From Maratus speciosus (Eukaryota; Arthropoda; Arachnida; Araneae; Salticidae), in assembly GCA_963932465.1 (NCBI GenBank), contig OZ010787.1, positions 30,632,087 through 30,696,086 of the forward strand: 64,000 bases of DNA, given 5' to 3'. Below, one piece after another: positions 58,297-64,000 of the stretch. A program made the translations under genes and the position numbers. Under the pieces are notes generated by a model. It had not been told where the DNA came from, ran no database searches, and was given only the letters and a program-made list of their open reading frames with translations. Every line of letters begins with the position of its first letter. Position 1 is the first letter of the stretch.

Positions 58297-60681
58297 TCAA
58301 CCAACAATATTCATCAAATCTTGCTTCGATTCATTCTTAGACATGATTCTTCTGCTTGCTTCCTGGCCTCTAATGAATCCTTCTCGTTTCTCATGAGTAT
58401 ATACTTTGCTAGAAGCCTCTGTTACTTATTTTACACACCTCTCTATGGACTGTCCATGACATGGCCACTTTGGAACTTGCATTGGCTGTTCAACAAACTT
58501 CTTTATTTCTGATATTTTGAGTTTACAAGTAAGTGGAGGTTCATATACTTTTTCCGACCAGTCTATCAGTTCCAAAAGAGATGTTGCATTTGGATTTACT
58601 GCAGGTGTTTTCCTAGGCCGAACAGATAGGTCACCTGGTGTATTATCATCTCCATTCCTTAATTCGATTATCTTCTGGACCCCAACTTTTCTTTCTTCTT
58701 CGTCTTCCGAACATAAAAGTGTCTGAAGCACAATTTCACTACATGCAAACCACGATCAACGTTGGATTGTTGGCAAAACAATATCTGTTACTGCCTTCTT
58801 CTGATATTTTAGGAGCTTCAACTGATAAAGAATGTGGCGAGGTCCTTCCACCCAAGAGAATTTCGATTTGATTGTAAACCAGCAGGGATAGTAAACACCA
58901 ACAATGTATTCCACAAGCAGTTGTAATTTCTTCCAATTGTTGCCTTTAAGGCCATGTTTTGAAACCCATATGCGACAAATTCTATTTGCAGTTGTTAACC
59001 ACCGAGAGTGGCTTACAGGACCAATTTCTAATAATGCAAGATCAGTTGGAAGTACACCTGTCCTTATGGCCTGAGTTATCCTGTAACCATAAGCCTGATC
59101 TGTAGAGAGATCTTTGATAACAGTGTTACTCAATGGAACCAAAGATTCTGGAAAAGATATTCTGACAAATGAGGGATTGACTTCAAGTTCTGTTGCAGTA
59201 TCAAGCATATTGCCAATCTTACCACTCCACTTGTTGTTAGACAAAGTTTTTCCATCCAACTCAGTGATCAAGTGCCGCAAAGGTAGCTCATTAGTATGAA
59301 GAGCACAAACCAACCAGATGAGTTTACGATTCAGCTTTGCCTCAACCCAATGCATGACTCCTCCTTCACAACCAGTGTTAACAATCGTTGAGTCACCACC
59401 AATAGCCTGCAAACTTTTGTCAATGCTGTTTTTCTTTAAAAAATCCACAAGATGGTTAGCAATAACTTCAGCAGGTTTCCTTTTCGTTAAGTCTTTGTCT
59501 GGAGTAAAATGGCACAGATACCTTCCTCCTGGCTCACTACAAACAGTGTAATGTGCCTTCTTTCACAATACTTGGAAACTGATGACTTGAGTTATCTGCT
59601 TGTAACAGAACTTTAGTGGGATCTTGGTGTCCATCAAAAAAGATACATTCAATATTGCCAGTCCGGCATCGAAGATGGAATTCTTCATCAAGTGATTTCA
59701 TAACTTTTTCTTGTGCTCTTTTTACTTTATTGTGATCAACCACAAGTCTCTTGTCTCTTTCATTAATTAGTCCAGCATCCAAAAATACAGCTGTTGTAAT
59801 GGCAGCTGTAGCACGGAGACCGACACCATACCTAATACTTTGCAATGCAGCATTGCGCAATTGTAACGTATTATACTGACTTGTACTTGAAGTAGAAGGT
59901 CCATCAGACTCATCACATGGAATGTGCAAATAATCTTCAAGTTCTTCATCTGTAAAATCAGTTAGCTCTTCATCGTCGTCGAAGAAAAAAACTTCATTTG
60001 TTTGTAATGTTAACTCTTCCTTCCTTTTCTGCTCATATTCAGAAATTCTTCTTCATTCATCTTCTTGCCTCTTCTGCCTTTTAATTTGTCTTCTGTGCTC
60101 ATGTATATCTGGTAATCCAATTTGATGCTGTCCAACAGATCCAACCTTCTTTCTTTGACTATTAATAAACACTAGTTCTTTGACAGGGATCTTCATATCC
60201 TTAGAACAAGAGCAGGAGATGTGCACTTTATGTTTACAATCAGCACCACCTGGACATAGACCTTCAAATTCTGAACATAACTTGATCTCACACTTGCAAT
60301 TGAGGATGTCAAAGAGCTTGTCTAACATTGCTATTAAAGCCTCTTTCACTTCCAGTTTTCCTCTGCCAAGTGATATGTTTTTGGCTTTTTCCCAGTTTTC
60401 TTCTATCTTCTTCAGGACTGTAACTCTCGAATTTAAAATTGGCACCACAAAAGAACTGTTCGCTCGCTCCCACTGTTCAAGCACTTTTAGATAAACATCC
60501 TTTGCAAGAGTGGCTGCTGGGTAATTTCTGATATTCTCTCCACTCTGCTCTCTTAGCAGAGCCCATATCTTAGAACATCACGCAGAGTTGGGAGTTCGGA
60601 AGGACGCATTTCTCGACCAGTTCCAATTAAATTACTCATGTGAGTTGATGTTGCTAGTATTGTCTTCCTTTTGTTATCCAT
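58297..60681 (-). pseudogene. Transposase of the 3.1-kb element, five breaks
   Basis: Reading starts at ATG 60681 (MDNKRKTILATSTHMS) and ends at TGA 58297 (DLMNIVG), about 790 codons. In order: a helical N-terminus; a Cys/His-rich stretch (CKCEIKLC...CPGGADCKHKVHISCSC, about 60330-60190) that probably binds zinc; an acidic linker; FFDGHQDPTKV (about 59630); EPGGRYLCHFTP; IGGDSTIVNTG (about 59390); CALHTNELPLRH (about 59310), a C-x2-H site; and SHSRWLTTANR (about 59010). FFDG and GGDS could hold catalytic Asp residues, and C-x2-H with RW is seen in hAT and related RNase H-fold transposases. Breaks: frameshifts near 60563 and 59553 and in-frame stops at 60053, 58756 and 58426. I recall similar uncharacterised proteins in many invertebrate genomes but cannot give a family name. 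Confidence 0.75.
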
Positions 60682-61123
60682 AGTTCATAATTTTAATACT
60701 TTGCAAGTGGAAGAAATTATTTGCTTCTGGAAAAAGAACAAAAGAAAATGTCACTATTTGTATGATATTAATAAAAATACACTCAGCTGCAAATGAGTAT
60801 TGATGGTTTAAAAAAATTTACGGGTGGAATAATTTTCTTTTACAGATGTTATAGCATTACATAAGTATGTTCTTAACCTTAGAGCAGAAGCACAAGCAGA
60901 AACAGTGATAAGAAAGCACTTCTTGAGAGAACACAGTTTGCTGCGATTTTTACATGAAACGAGAAAATCTCACGAAATTGAAGTAGCTATTTACCAAGCA
61001 AACCATTGTAATTTCCAGTTCATGTAAATATTTTTGTGAATAGCTAACCAAAACACAACTTTTTGACCCCCCCCCCCCCCCTCATTTTTTGAAAAAGAAA
61101 GTCGAAAAAATCGGCACGCCCTA
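60682..61123. other. 5' non-coding end of the 3.1-kb transposon
   Basis: AT-rich leader between the transposase start and the right end, with no frame of note. The promoter of the transposase would lie here. Confidence 0.5.
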
Positions 61124-61430
61124 GTGTCGCAGCCTATACAACCTCCTGTCATTGTCAGTGAAAATGCTTATAATACCTGGGCAAACTGCCACGAGTACCA
61201 ACAAGTAGAAAATTTTAAAATGTACGTAAAAGAAATTTTTCATGAAAATGCCCAAATTTTATATTCAAAATTTACTGGTGGAAGTTTCCCTCAGCGGTTA
61301 TCACCAACCGTTTATCAAATGTCAAAAAAAAAAAAAAATCATCCGCCGTATTGTGACAACCTCCTCAGTTAATTCAGTCTCAACTGGTAGACAATTCACC
61401 ATATGTCTGATCCGCATTATTCATAACACC
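61124..61430. mobile_element. Right half of the split MITE
   Basis: Starts with the second copy of gtgtcgcag. It has core arms and the sequence aaatttactggtggaagttt, as at 51285, followed by an A-run. The frames at 61124 and 61242 lie over this repeat and are not genes. Confidence 0.55.
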
Positions 61431-61477
61431 ATACACTTAATGGATGTCCATGTTTAAAAGATTCTTTGTTATTAGAC

Positions 61478-62285
61478 CTGCAGCCGGCACCACAGACAAT
61501 TACCTCATCGAGTTGGAGGCTGAAATTCCAGAAGTAGCTAAAACTCGATTCCCATATTAAAACGCAATTGGTCTGCCCAGACATATATTGGTGGAAAATA
61601 CCTGAAAACCCGATTTTACCGGTTGACTCATAGGTTTACCATTGCGTTTTACTGCACCCAGAGGTATGAAAACTTGACGCACTGTGAGCAGTAAAACCCC
61701 TCCTTGAATTTTGCCGACCAGAAAATTATTTCGGCACCAGTATTATCTTATAGAAAATCTCTTCTTAAAAGAAGGCGAAATTTAGCGCGTTTAACCCAGA
61801 TCTTTCTTTCTATAAAAAGATAATGATAATTTCCTGAGATTTTATTCTTGAATTTCAGCCTACAACTCGATGAGGTGGTTGTCTCATGGTTTGCACCCCT
61901 CCTTGAATTTTGCAGCCCAGAAAATATTTAGGCACCGGTATTATCTTATAGAAAATCTCTTCTTAAAAGAAGGCGAAATTTAGCGCGTTTAACCTGGATC
62001 TTTTTTTCTATAAAAAGATAATGATAATTTCCTGGGATTTCATTCTGGAATTTCAGCCTCCAACTCAATGAGGTGGTTGTCTCATGGTTTACACCCCTCC
62101 TTGAATTTTGCAGACCAGAAAATATTTCGGTACCAGTATTATCTTATAGAAAATCTCTTCTTAAAAGAAGGCGAAATTTAGCGCGCTTAACCTAGATCTT
62201 TTTTTCTATAAAAAGATAATGATAATTTCCTGGAGAAATAACGGTATCCGTACGAACCATGTGTCTGTGCTGCCGGCTCCCGGTA
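61478..62285. mobile_element. Element with CTGCAGCCGGCACCACAGACA end and internal tandem repeat
   Basis: The left sequence gcagccggcaccacagaca is mirrored by tgtctgtgctgccggctcc at 62262-62281. Inside the left end is acctcatcgagttggaggctg, whose mirror image recurs in the tandem units. No coding frame. Confidence 0.6.
61698..62232. repeat. 199-bp tandem repeat, 2.7 copies
   Basis: Units start at 61698, 61897 and 62096 with cctccttgaattttgc and contain cggcaccagtattatcttat, cttcttaaaagaaggcgaaa and gataatgataatttcctg. The first two are complete, the third stops after tttcctgg. Copies are about 95% alike. The hairpin ctcttcttaaaagaag sits in each. Confidence 0.88.
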
Positions 62286-62300
62286 TCTAAAACACATTAA

Positions 62301-62604
62301 CCCTCTCGCTGCGCAACCTGAGATTTCCTCGGGCAACGTAAAAGTAGCAAAATTTGCGAAACCCGAGATTTCCTCGGGGATGCATTTTTTCCGTCGTATT
62401 AACCCTCCTTGATTATTCCCACCAGTTATTTTTTTATTGCAAATTTTACTTATTTAATCGGAGCATTTTCCCGATTAAATCAGATTTTTGTTTTGGAAAA
62501 ACAGGTGACAAAAGAATACCAATTCTTAAAAGTCGCTCGTCACGAAGAGTTTAATTACGCAAGTTTTGAAGCAATTTTGATAAAGCAATTACGCAGCGAG
62601 TGGG
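62301..62604. mobile_element. TTAA-flanked MITE, CCCTCTCGCTGCGCAA end
   Basis: TTAA at 62297-62300 and 62605-62608. Ends ccctctcgctgcgcaacc and aattacgcagcgagtggg. The phrase acctgagatttcctcgggc is duplicated near the left end, and there is a core arm ttcccaccagttattttt. Same family as the first part of 52884-53389. The 66- and 84-aa frames over it are not genes. Confidence 0.82.
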
Positions 62605-62608
62605 TTAA

Positions 62609-63145
62609 AAGGATTAGTCAGCTAAGAAATTTTACGAATTATACGAAAAAACTTTATAAATAATTTTCTTATCACAATAGTTTCCTCAATTTTTAATACC
62701 TTTTTTACAAGAACTAATTTTCTTCTCGTTGAAAATCAGTAATTTCAATTCTCATTCCAATTTATACATTTTAAATATAAGTAGTAAAATGCAATGTTAC
62801 ATTTTCAATTTTTATAACTTTCAGCTTTAAGTTATCACTTTGCACAAACTACCAATTCCTTGTGTATAAAGCGAGATAAAAATAAATTCAGCGATTTTTA
62901 CCTTTTTTGGCAAAGAACAATATTTTTTAATTAGTAGGTCTAAAAGGTATGTGGAAGTTTATGAATACTTTTGTAATGGTTGTAATTGGTGACATCATGC
63001 ACAATGCAAATTTTTTTCATTGATTCAATTTTAATAGGGCTTTAAAGTAATCACATATTACTTATTCTGAAATTGTGTGAAATTAGTTTAAAAGTTACTT
63101 CGTATATATTTTTTAATTCAATATTTATATAAATTTCTATTATGA
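62609..63145. other. AT-rich stretch, no gene seen
   Basis: No supported frame or repeat. Confidence 0.6.
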
Positions 63146-63320
63146 GAGTTCGTACGGTGTCATTATTTTTCAGGGGCAATAACAGTATATTTTTATAAAA
63201 AATAAATAAATCAAGTTTAAACGCACAAAATACGCCTTATTTATGGAGCGATTTTCTATAAGTAAATACTGGTAGAGAAGACTTTCCTGGTCTGGACATT
63301 CCATAATCCGTACAAACCCT
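63146..63320. mobile_element. Possible MITE with inverted GTACGG ends
   Basis: The left gagttcgtacggtgtca is loosely mirrored by cataatccgtacaaaccctg. The inside has aaaatacgccttatttatgg, like the shared core. The same end phrase (acggtatccgtacgaacc) occurs at 62240. Confidence 0.45.
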
Positions 63321-64000
63321 GTTTATATTTCATTGAAGAAGTGTAAATTATTTTTATTTTCATTAATTTATTTTTAAAAAATTCGATTAATTTTTACTTA
63401 CTGAAATATTTTAGTTTTTCATATTTGATTACTTACTATAAACTTACTATATTGTAAATAATATAGGAATATTTTAAAAATTATTTTTACAAATTTGGGA
63501 TGAGAAAATGCTATGTGTTTAGACGTTTTCGATATCACCTGAAAGTTCGAAATTTTGCGATTACCACAATACAAAAAGTTCAAACTAAATACTTTTACCA
63601 TTTTTAAGATTTTATTTTTTCAATACGGTAAACTCTTAAAATTTGTAAATAATGTAATATAACATAAATATTTTGCATAATTTATGAGCAATTTTAATAT
63701 TCATCTGCTAACTTTGTCTAAAGTGCGGGATAACGAAACACAACCAGATAGTGTTGCCAGTTCGGCTTTTAATTCCAAAATTTCACATTCATACCAGAAA
63801 TTACTTATAATGCAGGGTTATTCTAAATTATGTAAGGTACTTCATCATACTATAATAAAGTCAATAATAAACAAACACTTCCCCAAAAAAATTAAAGGAA
63901 AGAACAACTCAAACATTTTCTTTTCCCCGCGTCTTGTGTTGAGTTCGGAAGGCGTGGTGGCATTGCGATCCGAAGAACGAAAATGACGTTTTCTTGGCCT
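63321..64000. other. AT-rich window end, unrecognised 100-aa frame
   Basis: A plus-strand frame from 63684 to 63986 (100 aa) has no motif that I recognise. Part of it covers agtgttgccagttcggct (63752), which looks like the end of a hAT-like MITE, so I do not call it a gene. The last 60 bp are less AT-rich and run off the window. Confidence 0.4.

Larger units (their letters stand above)
57991..61123 (-). mobile_element. 3.13-kb DNA transposon with TAGGGCGTG ends
   Basis: Ends tagggcgtgtcaattt and the mirror of the right end (tagggcgtgccgatttt) are flanked by gtgtcgcag (57982-57990 and 61124-61132), a 9-bp duplication if the ends are taken as symmetric. Next to the left end is ggggggcaaaaa and next to the right end a long C-run (about 61066-61081), which are also mirror images. 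It carries one broken transposase gene on the minus strand. TAGGG ends and an 8-9-bp duplication are compatible with hAT-related elements. Confidence 0.8.

Noticed and set aside
59114..60494. Plus-strand frames of 61, 77 and 104 aa
   Set aside because: Antisense shadows of the transposase pseudogene at 58297-60681.
63684..63986. 100-aa frame near the window end
   Set aside because: No recognisable domain, and it crosses a likely MITE end. It is kept only as a note.

Overview
This is an AT-rich (roughly 70% by eye), intron-scale eukaryotic sequence with no intact host gene that I can recognise. The transposon content (mariner, hAT-type, TTAA-type and pogo-like elements, nearly all broken or non-autonomous) points to an animal, most likely an arthropod. 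I cannot name the species from the sequence. Most open reading frames here are chance frames or fragments of transposons, and many begin at TTG inside a repeated non-coding sequence.

Positions 1-39880 are one head-to-tail array of nearly identical, compound repeat units. Four modules explain all of it: P (about 950 bp), Q (about 2.72 kb), R (about 350 bp) and E (about 580 bp). They occur as P-Q (about 3.67 kb), P-R (1305 bp) and P-R-E-Q (about 4.59 kb) units. Reading from the left edge the order is Q(partial), PQ, PQ, PR, PR, PQ, PR, PQ, PR, PQ, PR, PR, PREQ, PR, PREQ, P-r(partial). In the middle, PR+PQ forms a higher-order repeat of about 4972 bp, present three times. The simplest history is an ancestral P-R-E-Q unit that gave two deletion forms, which then amplified. 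P and Q themselves carry five small palindromic transposon-like elements (MITEs). Only the E module has a small reading frame that looks possibly protein-coding (83 aa, one membrane segment), and it is present twice.

Positions 39881-49068 are the old flank. It holds a degenerate pogo-like element (40583-41886) and then four diverged copies of a roughly 400-bp tandem monomer (41948-45537), one version of which is also inside module Q. These monomers are riddled with MITEs inserted at their TTAA sites. More MITEs follow, several nested, with homopolymer A tracts of 45-47 bases.

Positions 49069-57760 are a transposon graveyard: a long-TIR element with TA target sites, a small GGGTGTCCC-ended element, a CACT-ended element with 23-24-bp subterminal repeats, a full-length but dead mariner split by two other MITEs, and an AT-rich stretch with further nested MITEs. 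Positions 57991-61123 are a complete, broken DNA transposon with an unusual transposase pseudogene on the minus strand, inserted into an older MITE. The last 3 kb has a MITE with an internal 199-bp tandem repeat, another TTAA element and otherwise plain AT-rich DNA.

The most interesting signal is that MITEs with quite different ends and target-site duplications (8-bp hAT-like, TTAA, 6-7-bp and TA types) share the same inverted internal core. The core is a 'CCACCAG/AAATTTT/CCTTATTTAA' arm and its mirror image.
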